Source of the DNA: Thiorhodovibrio winogradskyi
GTDB lineage: Bacteria > Pseudomonadota > Gammaproteobacteria > Chromatiales > Chromatiaceae
Reading direction: 5' to 3'
NCBI RefSeq assembly: GCF_036208045.1
Contig: NZ_CP121472.1
Coordinates: 4,661,531 to 4,725,530 of the forward strand
Length of the DNA: 64,000 bases
How positions within the stretch are numbered: position 1 is the stretch's first letter; every line of letters begins with the position of its first letter. Shown piece by piece: positions 33,332 through 42,059 of the stretch. The notes beneath the pieces were generated by a model. The model saw only the letters and a program-made list of their open reading frames with translations, was not told the origin of the DNA and did no database searches. Both the position numbers and the translations under genes were made by a program.

Positions 33332-33412
33332 CTGCTCTCTCCAAGTCTTTACAAGTCTCTTCAGATGAGGCAAAACTAACTTAATTTAGTGTCCTAAAAT
33401 TGGGGTCCACTA

Positions 33413-34735
33413 TATTAATGAAAAGAGGTCTCAACCAGCCAAGTACTCAAGATCATCCCTTTGCCGATGAAGCTTAGCAACGCTGAGGTCTAACACGACG
33501 GTGGCGCCCGCAACCTGGTCATGGATACTCACCCAGGTCTTCGAATTGTTCGACGGGCAGGGCTGACTCGAATGAATGTTCGAGCCAGCCAGCATTAGTG
33601 CTTCGCGCGGCCATCGGCGAGTTCTTCGACCTCGCTTTCGCTGATGCCGGCGTAGCGGGCGATGGTGGCGACATCCAGTTGCCCGCCCTGCAGCATGGCG
33701 AGTGCGGTTTGGTGGCGAGCATGTTTGTCGCCTTCCTCGCGCCCTTCCTCGCGCCCTTCCCGCCGTGCCGCATTGAGCATCGTCACTTCATCGCTCAGTG
33801 CTCTGGCTCGCGATTCCGCCCAATAGCGCTCTTGCTCATCGGCACTCATGGCGCGTAGCTTGGCTCGGGCTTTCTGGATGGGGGGATGGGCTAGGTTGTT
33901 CATCACATCGTCCTCGTTCCAATGTTCGAAATAGGCGATCCAGGCGGACAGGCGCTCTGGCAGTTGGCCGAGCCGGTCGGCTTTGCGTAGTTCGACAATG
34001 TTTAGCTCCATGATGTGCCCGAGGCTGCGCGAGTGCTGGTGATCGTAGGTGTCGAAGCGCCAGAGGGCATTGTCTTGGTCGCCAGGTTCCTCTTTGAAGA
34101 GATCAAAGTCGAGCAGGTGGATGCCGATGACCGGCTGGGCTTCCTGATAGTCGTTGCCGGCGTCGAGTTGCTCGCTGTAGAGGCGCGCGAGATACATCAT
34201 GGCGCGACTGGCCCAGAACGGGAAGCGTCGCACCTGGATCTCGATATTGTAGCGTCGCCCCTGTTCGTCGATGCCTCTGAGGTCTAGAACGAGGCGCTTG
34301 CCCTGGATGCGCTCAGGTGTGAGGCGTGCATCGAGCAGGGTGATCTCGGTGATCGGTGGCTGGTCCGCGCGTACGGCATTGATCAGATCGATCAGCAGTT
34401 CCGGCTCTTCGGAGAAGAGGCGGAAGAAGACGTAATCATTCTTCGGATCGAGCAGGTCGTTGGTTTTGGCCATGACGAAGGTCAGCTTTGGTTTGGCGGT
34501 GAGTCAGGTGGGTCAATGTCACCAGGGACGGAGCAGTCTGGCCAACTTTTGTCACATGATGCAGTGAACGATGTGGCATTAGGAAGCCGGGCTCGCCTTG
34601 GACAACCCAAGACCCATCAGTTAGGCCGCATGTCGTTCAATCTTGTTGGTTCCCACGCGCCAGGGAGCGGGCGTATTTGCCCTTCCTTGATGTCAGGGAT
34701 GCGAGAGCATCAAAGGAGCCATATATAATAAAAAA
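33413..34735. repeat. About 1.3-kb duplication with the Rpn gene, copy 1
   Basis: Matches 35925-37323, from AATGAAAAGAGGTCTCAACC to GCGAGAGCATCAAAGG. Copy 2 has a 97-bp MITE inserted near its left end and a 12-bp shorter Rpn gene. Confidence 0.88.
33595..34473 (-). CDS. Rpn-family recombination-promoting nuclease/putative transposase, copy 1
   Basis: A 292-residue protein with the standard Rpn start MAKTNDLLDPKNDYVFFRLF. The PD-(D/E)XK core includes LLDARLTPERIQGKRLVLDL and GRRYNIEIQVRRFPFWASRA, i.e. Asp then E-I-Q. LYSEQLDAGNDYQEAQPVIG and the HIMELNIVELRKA segment follow. A Glu/Gly/Arg-rich hinge (AARREGREEGREEGDK) leads to a C-terminal helix-turn-helix-like tail (IARYAGISESEVEEL). E. coli Rpn proteins cut DNA and raise recA-independent recombination. 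The twin at 36203 differs by 4 residues in the hinge and a few others. Confidence 0.92.
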   Translation of the reverse strand: MAKTNDLLDPKNDYVFFRLFSEEPELLIDLINAVRADQPPITEITLLDARLTPERIQGKRLVLDLRGIDEQGRRYNIEIQVRRFPFWASRAMMYLARLYSEQLDAGNDYQEAQPVIGIHLLDFDLFKEEPGDQDNALWRFDTYDHQHSRSLGHIMELNIVELRKADRLGQLPERLSAWIAYFEHWNEDDVMNNLAHPPIQKARAKLRAMSADEQERYWAESRARALSDEVTMLNAARREGREEGREEGDKHARHQTALAMLQGGQLDVATIARYAGISESEVEELADGRAKH

Positions 34736-34736
34736 T

Positions 34737-34772
34737 GCCAGGCTCGATTTAATTTCGAGACTGGCCTTTTTT
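34737..34772. terminator. Intrinsic terminator
   Basis: Stem GCCAG-G-CTCGA paired with TCGAG-A-CTGGC, loop of 7 nt, followed by CTTTTTTAT on the plus strand. It lies at the end of the duplicated Rpn segment and before the DUF4258 gene. Confidence 0.7.
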
Positions 34773-34849
34773 ATCATCATGCTGACTTGATAAAATGCCC
34801 CTTGCAGCTGAGGGCAGACGACCTTTTCTGATTTGATTCGGAGCTAAAC

Positions 34850-35116
34850 TTGCCTGAGACACAGGATTGGCCAGAATGGTGGCATTGGGAACTGGAACTC
34901 ACGCCACATGTGTTTAAGCGCATTGAAGATCGGGACTTTAATGAGGTTGATTTACGGCAGATGCTCGAGCATGCACTAGGGTATCACCGGGATGTTGTAG
35001 ACGGACGTTGGGTCATAGAAGCACGACATGATCGTCAGCGCTGGGAGATCATCCTTGAGCCTGACGATGTTGATCAGTTGCTCGTCGTTGTTACTGCTTA
35101 TCCAATGATAAAGTGA
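34850..35116 (+). CDS. DUF4258-type toxin-like protein
   Basis: An 88-residue protein starting at TTG 34850 after GGAG. The sequence WELELTPHVFKRIEDRDFNE, VDLRQMLEHALGYHRDV and GRWVIEARHDRQRWEIILEP, ending LLVVVTAYPMIK, matches DUF4258, a small RelE-like fold often found as a toxin component. Four bases separate it from the DUF2283-like gene, so they form an operon. TA function is inference. Confidence 0.8.
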   Translation: MPETQDWPEWWHWELELTPHVFKRIEDRDFNEVDLRQMLEHALGYHRDVVDGRWVIEARHDRQRWEIILEPDDVDQLLVVVTAYPMIK

Positions 35117-35120
35117 ATCT

Positions 35121-35390
35121 ATGAAATCATCGTATCTCGAAGTAACCTTCCGCCGTGGGCGCCCGCTAGCAGCCTATTTGTATCTTCCGCGAATATCTGG
35201 CGATAAAAGTGATTATGTTGTTCAGATGGGTTCGGGACTTTTAGTGGATTACACTACCGAGGGCAAGCCAATTGGCCTAGAAATCACTGCGCCCGCGCAA
35301 GTCAGTATTGCCGAGCTAAACAACGTGCTTGCTGCTCTGCATGTTCCAACCCTGACCAAAGAGGATATCGCGCCACTTCTAGCGGCCTAA
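35121..35390 (+). CDS. DUF2283-type small protein, partner of DUF4258
   Basis: An 89-residue protein. The segment GSGLLVDYTTEGKPIGLEIT is typical of DUF2283, where a D-Y-x-EG-x-x-x-G-x-EI pattern forms the core. The N-terminus (SYLEVTFRRGRPLAAYLYLP) is also conserved. DUF2283 genes commonly follow DUF4258 genes; an antitoxin role is likely but unproven. The operon ends just before repeat debris. Confidence 0.78.
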   Translation: MKSSYLEVTFRRGRPLAAYLYLPRISGDKSDYVVQMGSGLLVDYTTEGKPIGLEITAPAQVSIAELNNVLAALHVPTLTKEDIAPLLAA

Positions 35391-35395
35391 CAAAA

Positions 35396-35578
35396 TTAAA
35401 GGATTAATTTCAGGGACAGTAATTTCAGGGACAGGATACTAAATCCCCACACTGATCCCTCCTGACCGCTGGCCCCACCATCCAGCCCCCGGGGTTCGCG
35501 CCTCGGGGATTTTTCCTTTGGGCAGCCAACCACCGCCACGCTCGCCTCCCCCCCCGGCAGATCGACTACACTCCGGCC
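35396..35578 (+). repeat. Dispersed leader repeat
   Basis: Another copy of the block with CACTGATCCCTCCTGA (35450-35465) and the GC-rich part, ending CTCCGGCC before ATG 35579. It precedes a truncated gene copy. Confidence 0.8.
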
Positions 35579-35791
35579 ATGCATCGCGACCAACGCATCC
35601 CCTGGCACAAACTCCTCGGCCAAGCCCTGGCGGACGCGCTGACCGGGCTGCCCTATCAGGTCAGCACCGAGGAAGAACTGGCCCTACGCAGCCAACGCCT
35701 TGATGTGCTCATTATCGAACAGGGAGAATCCCCAGATGCAACCGGCAGACCCGCGGAAGACCGCCCCGATGGACTTGAAGACCTGACCAAG
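35579..35791 (+). pseudogene. N-terminal fragment of the unnamed nuclease-like gene
   Basis: Encodes MHRDQRIPWHKLLGQALADA to GLEDLTK as in the gene at 28033, then enters the downstream repeat (GTTTTGGGGACAGTTTAC), which adds an unrelated tail. More than 200 C-terminal residues are missing. Confidence 0.88.
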
Positions 35792-35792
35792 C

Positions 35793-35924
35793 GAGTTTTG
35801 GGGACAGTTTACTTAATTTCCCTGTTGTTTACGCTTCGAATTCCGGGGACAGCGAATTCCGCGGACAGTTTACTCAATTTCCCAGCCTAATCCTGCTTAA
35901 TTTAAATCAAACGGGCCTGGTTAA
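35793..35924 (+). repeat. Downstream dispersed repeat, second copy
   Basis: Matches 28927-29052 nearly base for base, with both GGACAGTTTACT motifs. Here it joins the gene fragment directly. Confidence 0.8.
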
Positions 35925-35983
35925 TGAAAAGAGGTCTCAACCAGCCAAGTACTCAAGATCATCCCTTTGCCGATGAAGCTTAG

Positions 35984-36080
35984 TAACGGTGTAAAAAATA
36001 GTGATACAGATTAGGTTGGTCAAAGCGGGGCGTGCCCAACTTTTTCACACCGAGTTGTATCACATATTTTTGAACCCTCA
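35984..36080. mobile_element. 97-bp MITE-like element with CTTAG target duplication
   Basis: Ends TAACGGTGTAAAAAATAGTG and the complement of TGAGGGTTCAAAAATATGTG are imperfect inverted repeats (18 of 25 positions). Flanking CTTAG copies lie at 35979-35983 and 36081-36085. The unoccupied site is visible in the sister duplication near 33474 (GAAGCTTAGCAACGC), which proves the insertion. No coding capacity. Confidence 0.88.
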
Positions 36081-36202
36081 CTTAGCAACGCTGAGGTCTA
36101 ACAGGACGGTGGCGCCCGCAACCTGGTCATGGATACTCACCCAGGTCTTCGAACTGTTCGACGGGCAGGGCTGACTCGAATGAATGTTCGAGCCAGCCAG
36201 CA

Positions 36203-37069
36203 TTAGTGCTTCGCGCGGCCATCGGTGAGTTCTTCGACCTCGCTTTCGCTGATGCCGGCGTAGCGGGCGATGGTGGCGACATCCAGTTGCCCGCCCTGCA
36301 GCATGGCCAGTGCGGTTTGGTGGCGAGCCTGTTTGTCGCCTTCGTCGCGCCCTTCCCGCCGTGCCGCATTGAGCATCGTCACCTCATCGCTCAGTGCTCT
36401 GGCTCGCGATTCCGCCCAATAGCGCTCTTGCTCATCGGCACTCATGGCGCGTAGCTTGGCTCGGGCTTTCTGGATGGGGGGATGGGCTAGGTTGTTCATC
36501 ACATCGTCCTCGTTCCAATGTTCGAAATAGGCGATCCAGGCGGACAGGCGCTCTGGCAGTTGGCCGAGCCGGTCGGCTTTGCGTAGTTCGACAATGTTTA
36601 GCTCCATGATGTGCCCGAGGCTGCGCGAGTGCTGGTGATCGTAGGTGTCGAAGCGCCAGAGGGCATTGTCTTGGTCGCCAGGTTCCTCTTTGAAGAGATC
36701 AAAGTCGAGCAGGTGGATGCCGATGACCGGCTGGGCTTCCTGATAGTCGTTGCCGGCGTCGAGTTGCTCGCTGTAGAGGCGCGCGAGATACATCATGGCG
36801 CGACTGGCCCAGAACGGGAAGCGTCGCACCTGGATCTCGATATTGTAGCGTCGCCCCTGTTCGTCGATGCCTCTGAGGTCTAGAACGAGGCGCTTGCCCT
36901 GGATGCGCTCAGGTGTGAGGCGTGCATCGAGCAGGGTGATCTCGGTGATCGGTGGCTGGTCCGCGCGTACGGCATTGATCAGATCGATCAGCAGTTCCGG
37001 CTCTTCGGAGAAGAGGCGGAAGAAGACGTAATCATTCTTCGGATCGAGCAGGTCGTTGGTTTTGGCCAT
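36203..37069 (-). CDS. Rpn-family recombination-promoting nuclease/putative transposase, copy 2
   Basis: A 288-residue near-identical copy of the protein at 33595. The hinge reads AARREGRDEGDKQARHQ, four residues shorter, because of one fewer 12-bp unit; near the C-terminus ELTDGRAKH replaces ELADGRAKH. Catalytic core (LVLDLRG... NIEIQVRR) is unchanged. It is part of the 1.3-kb duplication. Confidence 0.92.
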   Translation of the reverse strand: MAKTNDLLDPKNDYVFFRLFSEEPELLIDLINAVRADQPPITEITLLDARLTPERIQGKRLVLDLRGIDEQGRRYNIEIQVRRFPFWASRAMMYLARLYSEQLDAGNDYQEAQPVIGIHLLDFDLFKEEPGDQDNALWRFDTYDHQHSRSLGHIMELNIVELRKADRLGQLPERLSAWIAYFEHWNEDDVMNNLAHPPIQKARAKLRAMSADEQERYWAESRARALSDEVTMLNAARREGRDEGDKQARHQTALAMLQGGQLDVATIARYAGISESEVEELTDGRAKH

Positions 37070-37321
37070 GACGAAGGTCAGCTTTGGTTTGGCGGTGAGT
37101 CAGGTGGGTCAATGTCACCAGGGACGGAGCAGTCTGGCCAACTTTTGTCACATGATGCAGTGAACGATGTGGCATTAGGAAGCCGGGCTCGCCTTGGGCA
37201 AACCAAGACCCATCAGTTAGGCCGCATGTCGTTCAATCTTGTTGGTTCCCACGCGCCAGGGAGCGGGCGTATTTGTCCTTCCTTGATGTCAGGGATGCGA
37301 GAGCATCAAAGGGGCCATATA

Positions 37322-37560
37322 TGGTTCGAATTACTATTTACGTTCATGGATTTTCCGAATCCCGCCATTGCCGATACCAATTCTTGCCATCCATGCGCAA
37401 CCATCCCAGTTTCCAACAAGCCTGCTGTTTCGGCAAAATCGTCCCAATACTGAAGGGGTGCGCAATGGAGGCCAGGTGGCTCGCCCAAGCTATCCGCTGG
37501 ATGGCCTCGCGATCCGGTCGCTGTTCGGACCTTCTCCCCCGGAAATCCTGAAAAGAGGCG
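37322..37560 (-). repeat. Dispersed repeat of about 225 bp, inverted copy
   Basis: On the minus strand it matches 2870-3095 through GAACAGCGACCGGATCGCGA and the CATGGATT/GCCTATACC-type blocks. It joins the end of the Rpn duplication to the DUF2887 gene. Confidence 0.7.
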
Positions 37561-37638
37561 ATGCGCGACGACCACAGCCCTGGAAAAGAAGCTTTGGGAA
37601 AACCTGCCGAGGTGCTGTTCCGTCCAGCGGAAAGGGTT

Positions 37639-38571
37639 TCAATTCACGGCTTTGGGCCGTTGGGGGTGGGCGGCGAGCCAAGCGTCCAGCTCTGCGGTGG
37701 CGGTGAAATCCAGCAGGGCCTCGCCTAGGTCTTCGAGTTGTTCGACGGGCAGGGCTTGAATCCGCGCTTGCTGGGTGTCGGTTAAATCACCGAGACGGCG
37801 GCGGAGCAGGCGCAGCGCGAATTGAATCTCGCGCTGGCGGCCTTCTTCGCGGCCTTCCTGACGGCCTTCCTTGCGACCGGCTTGGAGCCAGATGGGTTGA
37901 TTTTTTGCAACAATTTCGCGATAGGCGCGGGTTTGTTCCAGTGGGGTGAGTTCGCCAAGCATGGTCAATATCTCCTCCAAGGTCATGTCGTCAAAACGCG
38001 CCAGCAGCCAAGATTGGAAGACATCCAGACAGTGTTTGCGGGCGCTATCAGCCAAGGGCGCCTGTTGGATGCGACCATAGGCCAGCGGCGCCTGTTCGCG
38101 CAACTGTGCGCGGTCGTCGATTAAATAGGGCAAAAAGGTGGCGAGCAAGGGGTGCTCAGGTTGGGTTTGCTCAAGGCGCTGGAGCATCTCGCTGAGATAA
38201 ACCCGGCGAATCGGAAGCTCGGCATCGCGGGCGATGTGGCGGTTCCAAGGTTTGGTCTTGGGATCTTGCGCCGGGGTGATGAACAGCAGTAGTCCATGCA
38301 CCTCGCGCCCGAGGTGACGCTCGCCGAGTAGCCCCATGTCAATCAGCAGGCGGTGGTAAATCTTTGGATCGCACTGTGCCTGTACCTCAATCACCCAGAT
38401 GGGATCTTCGGTGTTTTCAGACAACACAACGCCGTCAATGCGCCGCTCCAGCGCTTTAACATCTATGGCCTCAAACGCATAGGAACCGGTGATGCGCAGA
38501 CCACCAGTGAGCAGGCGCAAAAACTCAGGGTCAGCCCCGAGCAGAAGGTAAATCTGTTTATCGGCGTGCAT
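37639..38571 (-). CDS. DUF2887-family PD-(D/E)XK-type (Rpn-like) protein with DUF4351 tail
   Basis: A 310-residue protein starting MHADKQIYLLLGADPEFLRL. The core is RRIDGVVLSENTEDPIWVIE then VQAQCDPKIYHRLLIDMGLL (Asp, E-V-Q). A basic/acidic hinge of repeated GRKEGRQEGREEGRQ precedes a C-terminal DUF4351 domain (FALRLLRRRLGDLTDTQQAR, LPVEQLEDLGEALLDFTATA, ELDAWLAAH). It is about 30 percent longer at the C-terminus than its paralogue at 863. Predicted nuclease; cellular role unknown. Confidence 0.88.
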   Translation of the reverse strand: MHADKQIYLLLGADPEFLRLLTGGLRITGSYAFEAIDVKALERRIDGVVLSENTEDPIWVIEVQAQCDPKIYHRLLIDMGLLGERHLGREVHGLLLFITPAQDPKTKPWNRHIARDAELPIRRVYLSEMLQRLEQTQPEHPLLATFLPYLIDDRAQLREQAPLAYGRIQQAPLADSARKHCLDVFQSWLLARFDDMTLEEILTMLGELTPLEQTRAYREIVAKNQPIWLQAGRKEGRQEGREEGRQREIQFALRLLRRRLGDLTDTQQARIQALPVEQLEDLGEALLDFTATAELDAWLAAHPQRPKAVN

Positions 38572-38585
38572 GTAGCATCATAAGT

Positions 38586-38769
38586 TATTGGAAATAAAAG
38601 ATAAAACCGGCAATAAAACCGGGGCGCGAGAAAACCGGGACGGGCCTGGTTTTTCTCGGCAACCTGCGGTGATGGGCAGGATGGATGTTGCGGGAGGGGT
38701 TCCCGTCTTTCGTCGGCGTAGGGCCTTTTTGAGGGTGCTCATCCTAGTCATTGTCCAGACAATTCAGAA
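38586..38769. other. Intergenic stretch between DUF2887 gene and an IS
   Basis: No gene recognised. It does not contain the expected other half of the DUF3782-like gene cut by the IS at 40450, so DNA next to the IS has been lost or rearranged. Confidence 0.5.
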
Positions 38770-40449
38770 CTCACGTTTCGGAGTTCAAAAAGGCCATACT
38801 GGCCAGCTTAAGCCTCGATAGAACCGGGCTCCGTGCCTTCTAACCGAAGGGTAAACTCATCGAGTTGCAATGCCTGGACAAAGAAGTGCCGCACCCGCTC
38901 ATCGATGGCGCTCATCACCAGCTCGCCGGCCGGCCCGAGCGTCTCCCAAAGCCCATTGTTGGGAGCCCATCGACGGCCTCGGCGATCAAGGCGCGGAAAA
39001 AGCCCCACAGGCGTTTGGCGAAATCGAGCTCACTGAGCTGCGCACCGACGGCCGTGCGCACTTCGCAGACCCGCGTCCCGGCACCTTGGATCTGGGCGAA
39101 TGCCAGCAGACAATAGCGCACGGCGGTTAAGTGGATTGAAGCCAGATGCGATGCAAAGGTTTCAGTCTGCTCCCAGAGCAAGCCCAGGTATTGCTTGGCT
39201 TCCTTGAAGTACACCTCAATGCTCCAGCGCAAGGCATCGATCTCCAAAATCGCCGCTGGGGAGAGACTGCGGTCGGTGCTTAGAAACAGCGCCCAGGATT
39301 TCGCCCCCGCCGGACTGTCGGCGTCTTGGCTGACGCCACGGACAAAGAGCAGGCGTACCGGAATCCACTGCTCCTTGCCGTCGCTCTCGAGGCTCAGCTC
39401 CACGTCCAAACACTGGCACCGGTAGGGCAAGCCGCTGAGGCGCTTCCAGTGCTTGCGCACGCTCGTCTGATACAGGCCATTCGCATCGAGCAGCTCGGTG
39501 TGCGCCTCGCCGTTGTTCCAGTTCCTCAGGCGGTACTTCATGGCGTTTTTCTTCATGCGCAAGATCGCCGTGAGGTTGAGGTCCAAGGCGGTGCTGATCA
39601 TGGTCTTGGTCCCAAACCAGGCATCGGCGAGCAGGACATCGGCCTCGAGGCCCTGACGCAGCGCGCGGCGCAACATGCCCGCCGCCAATTCGGGCTTGGT
39701 GCGATCACGTGCCTGCGCATAGCGGCGCGCCTCGACGCTGCGGCCATCGTGAAAGTCCGCCTTCAGCGGATGCGCCCCGACATTGCTGATGAAGATGTCG
39801 CTATCCAGGGGCAGGAAGGCCTCTTGCGTGGCCAATCCCAAGGTGAGGACTTGCTGGCCTTTGACGGTGCGCCCACTGAGATGATCGAAGTGCCGCGAGA
39901 CGCCTTCCAGGCGTTTGCCGCGGCGGGTTTTCACCGAATCGTCCAAGACGTAGGCGCGTACGGGACTGTTCTTCAGCTGACCGGCGCGATAGACCTTGAG
40001 CGCGACGGCCCCATGAAAGGCGCGCCAATTGAGCTCTTCGCGGGCCAGCAAATCATACAGGGCGTCCTTGTGGGCATCGGCGAAACTGCGCAGCGATTGA
40101 CGGGCGAACAGCGCAATACTCTCGCGCCCAACCCACACCCAGATCAACAGCAGATAGATGATCCGCGGTGCTTGCAGACCACTGCGCTTGTGAAAGCCAA
40201 GCTTGGTGAGCAGCCTGGAGTGCGCCACAGGTCGGCGAACAGGTTGTCGGCCAGGGTTTGGGGATCGTTCAGGACGGGAGCGGTCAAGCTTGGCAAGGAT
40301 ACGTCGGATGTGGGAGTCTTCATCAGCGGCTTCTTGGGTGGGTGTCTTGTTTCAACTGCTTGACATTCTACCATCCATGAGGCCGCTTTTAATTATTAAA
40401 CAAAGACTTGATTCAATAGGGGCGCGATTTTTGAACCCCGAAACGTGAG
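38770..40449 (-). mobile_element. IS4-like insertion sequence, about 1680 bp
   Basis: Inverted ends CTCACGTTTCGGAGTTCAAA (from 38770) and the complement of TTTGAACCCCGAAACGTGAG (to 40449) match with one difference. The transposase gene inside is frameshifted. The flanks do not show a shared duplication, consistent with a later deletion on the left side. Confidence 0.82.
38808..40320 (-). pseudogene. IS4-family transposase with two frameshifts
   Basis: The N-terminus MKTPTSDVSLPSLTAPVLND starts at 40320 and shifts frame near 40215, continuing SRLLTKLGFHKRSGLQAPRI. The catalytic residues are visible in AYVLDDSVKTRRGKRLEGVS, VLLADAWFGTKTMISTALDL and RWSIEVYFKEAKQYLGLLWE (R-x3-E-x6-K, the IS4 signature). 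A second shift near 38950 precedes the C-terminal end LQLDEFTLRLEGTEPGSIEA. With both shifts the enzyme is probably inactive. Confidence 0.83.
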
Positions 40450-40804
40450 TGATGATATCGGCCTGACGGTCGCCATGGTCACCTTCGCGCACCTCGATGC
40501 CGTCGATTTTGCTGAGCACGGCATGAATGGTGGCGCGAAAAGCGCCTTCGTTGTGGATGCCCCAGCGCCCGCCAAGCTCGGCGATCTGGTCGCCTAGCTG
40601 CTTGAAGCCCGCTGCCATCTGGCAGGCGAGTTCCTCGACTCGGGTCTCGGTGCGTTCTTGGGCGTGGGCGAGTTCAGCCATGACGGCTTTCACCTCGGAG
40701 AAATCCTCGTATGAGACAGGGTTTTCGGTCACTCGCTTGTCGATCATGGCCATGACTTGCTGGCGCATGACCGGGGTGAGTTCGGTATTGGGTTCGATCA
40801 TCAT
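40450..40804 (-). pseudogene. DUF3782-like gene truncated by an IS, copy 3
   Basis: From ATG 40804 ([20 protein letters not shown]) it matches copies 1 and 2 with one 14-residue coiled-coil unit. It ends at GDRQADII where the IS starts, so the catalytic Glu and the rest of the domain are lost. It is divergent to the intact coiled-coil gene at 40945 over the same 140-bp spacer as in copies 1 and 2. Confidence 0.88.
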
Positions 40805-40944
40805 GGCTATTTGGCCCTCGATTTCCATCAATCTTTGTTCAGAGACAGCATGCCGCTGGTCGATTTGTATTGTCCAGAGACTGAATGGGCTAATATTCAA
40901 ACTAGAGTGCATCAGTAGTCACTGGCAACACAGGAGGCAAGCGC

Positions 40945-41331
40945 ATGGCCCTGGCTCAGGAAGATTTTCAGCGGATTGGCGAGTTCGTTAAGGACAACAT
41001 CAGCCTTTGGTTGGCCGAGCAGAGTCTCGGCAAGCCACCTGTTGTCTATGAGATCGAACTGCGCGAGCGGATGGTGCGGGTGGAGGAGGAGCTGAAGCAC
41101 CAGCGCGAGTTGATGCGGGAAGGCTTCGAGCGGGTCGACAAGCGCTTTGAGGAAATGCGCGAGGACATGGACAAACGCTTTGAGCAAGTTGATAAGAGAT
41201 TTGAGCAGATGGACAAGCGTTTCGATACCATGCTCAAGCGCCATGATCACCAGTTCATCGCGCTGGTCGCCTTGATCAGCAGCGGTATTGGCCTGGTGAT
41301 CGTTGCGTTGCCGTTTCTGTTGCGGATCTAG
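40945..41331 (+). CDS. Membrane-anchored coiled-coil protein, copy 3 (four DKRF units)
   Basis: A 128-residue version of the protein at 5310 with only four DKRF units in the coiled coil; the N-terminal half and the membrane tail are essentially unchanged. ATG 40945 follows AGGAGGCAAGCGC. Upstream there is TTGTCC-15 nt-TAATAT, a candidate promoter. Its nuclease-like partner is truncated, so this copy is now solitary. Confidence 0.85.
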   Translation: MALAQEDFQRIGEFVKDNISLWLAEQSLGKPPVVYEIELRERMVRVEEELKHQRELMREGFERVDKRFEEMREDMDKRFEQVDKRFEQMDKRFDTMLKRHDHQFIALVALISSGIGLVIVALPFLLRI

Positions 41332-41401
41332 AAACTCGGCTTGCCGGGGGCGATAACCGGGTGAATTTACGAATCAAAGGAGCCGAGGTCGAATTATTGA
41401 C

Positions 41402-41424
41402 CCGCCGCTTTTGTGGCGGTTTTT
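41402..41424 (+). terminator. Intrinsic terminator
   Basis: CCGCC and GGCGG with an 8-nt loop, followed by TTTTTCTT. It lies between the coiled-coil gene at 40945 and the small gene at 41442. Confidence 0.55.
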
Positions 41425-41441
41425 CTTGAACAGGAGTTAAG

Positions 41442-41675
41442 ATGGCACGTTTTGAACCTTGTCATGGCAAAGATAAATGTCGTGATGACGGAACGCGGTG
41501 TTTAACCTGCGGGCGCGATCTGGATGAGATCGCCCGACTGCGTGAGGCCATCGATGCATTGGCCACCCTGGCGATGGATCGCGCCTATGAGAACAGCGAA
41601 GAATTTACGGATTATGTCGCGCGCAAACTGTTGAAAAGCATCGGCTACCTTCGAAATACGCTCGAATCCGCCTGA
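41442..41675 (+). CDS. Conserved small Cys-rich protein
   Basis: A 77-residue protein reading MARFEPCHGKDKCRDDGTRC with LTCGRDLDEIARLREAID. Four Cys (C-x5-C-x6-C-x2-C) suggest a small zinc site. Proteins of this type (PCHGKD-CRDDG--CLTCGRSL) are widespread in proteobacteria and annotated as hypothetical. A GGAGTTAAG ribosome site precedes ATG 41442. Function unknown. Confidence 0.75.
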   Translation: MARFEPCHGKDKCRDDGTRCLTCGRDLDEIARLREAIDALATLAMDRAYENSEEFTDYVARKLLKSIGYLRNTLESA

Positions 41676-41731
41676 AGTATTGTGACCATTTTCGTATCTA
41701 AACTCAGATTTCGATTGAGAGTGATCGAACG

Positions 41732-41868
41732 ATGGCGCTTGCACAAGAAGATATCCTGTTCATTAAAGAACATATCGGAGAATGGCTGGCTGAGAAAGTC
41801 TTGGCAAGCCGCCGGCCGTCTATGAAATTGAACAGCGCGAGCGCATGGTGCGAGAGCAGCTCCGGTGA
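41732..41868 (+). pseudogene. Diverged, frameshifted remnant of the coiled-coil gene family
   Basis: Starts MALAQEDILFIKEHIGEWLA then, after a one-base loss near AAAGTCTTGG, continues in the next frame as GKPPAVYEIEQRERMVREQL and TGA. It corresponds to the first 50 residues of the coiled-coil proteins but is clearly diverged, so it is an older family member. Confidence 0.78.
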
Positions 41869-41978
41869 CAGTATAAAGAATTCTTTTCCTGATCCCGCTT
41901 AATGATGCGATTAAAGTCACCAGGTTTGAATTCTTTTCAAACCTCTACGGGCAAAGACGACCGACGCCCTTTCCAACC

Positions 41979-42010
41979 CCGCTCCCAACGCCTCGGGACG
42001 GGGTTTTTGC
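41979..42010 (+). terminator. Terminator-like hairpin in the second Uma2 leader
   Basis: AACCCCG...CGGGGTT pairs around CTCCCAACGCCTCGGGA, followed by TTTTTGCTATGC. It stands 50 bp before the Uma2 start and matches the leader of the first Uma2 gene. Confidence 0.65.
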
Positions 42011-42059
42011 TATGCTTTCATGCAAGACATTTTAGTTGCAATTCGTCAGGAACTTGTCC

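Larger units (their letters stand above)
29531..33412 (-). mobile_element. IS3-family element interrupted by another IS
   Basis: The left end TGGACCCCATGTCAA lies at 29531-29544 and resumes at 32025; the right end is the complement of TGGACCCCAATTTTAGGACA at about 33393-33412. The interior carries orfA and orfB. The nested element (29545-32024) sits in the left inverted repeat, so ends of this copy can probably no longer be recognised together. Confidence 0.83.

Noticed and set aside
39326-40363. A 345-residue open frame on the plus strand
   Set aside because: It mirrors the IS4-like transposase, whose catalytic residues are readable on the minus strand.
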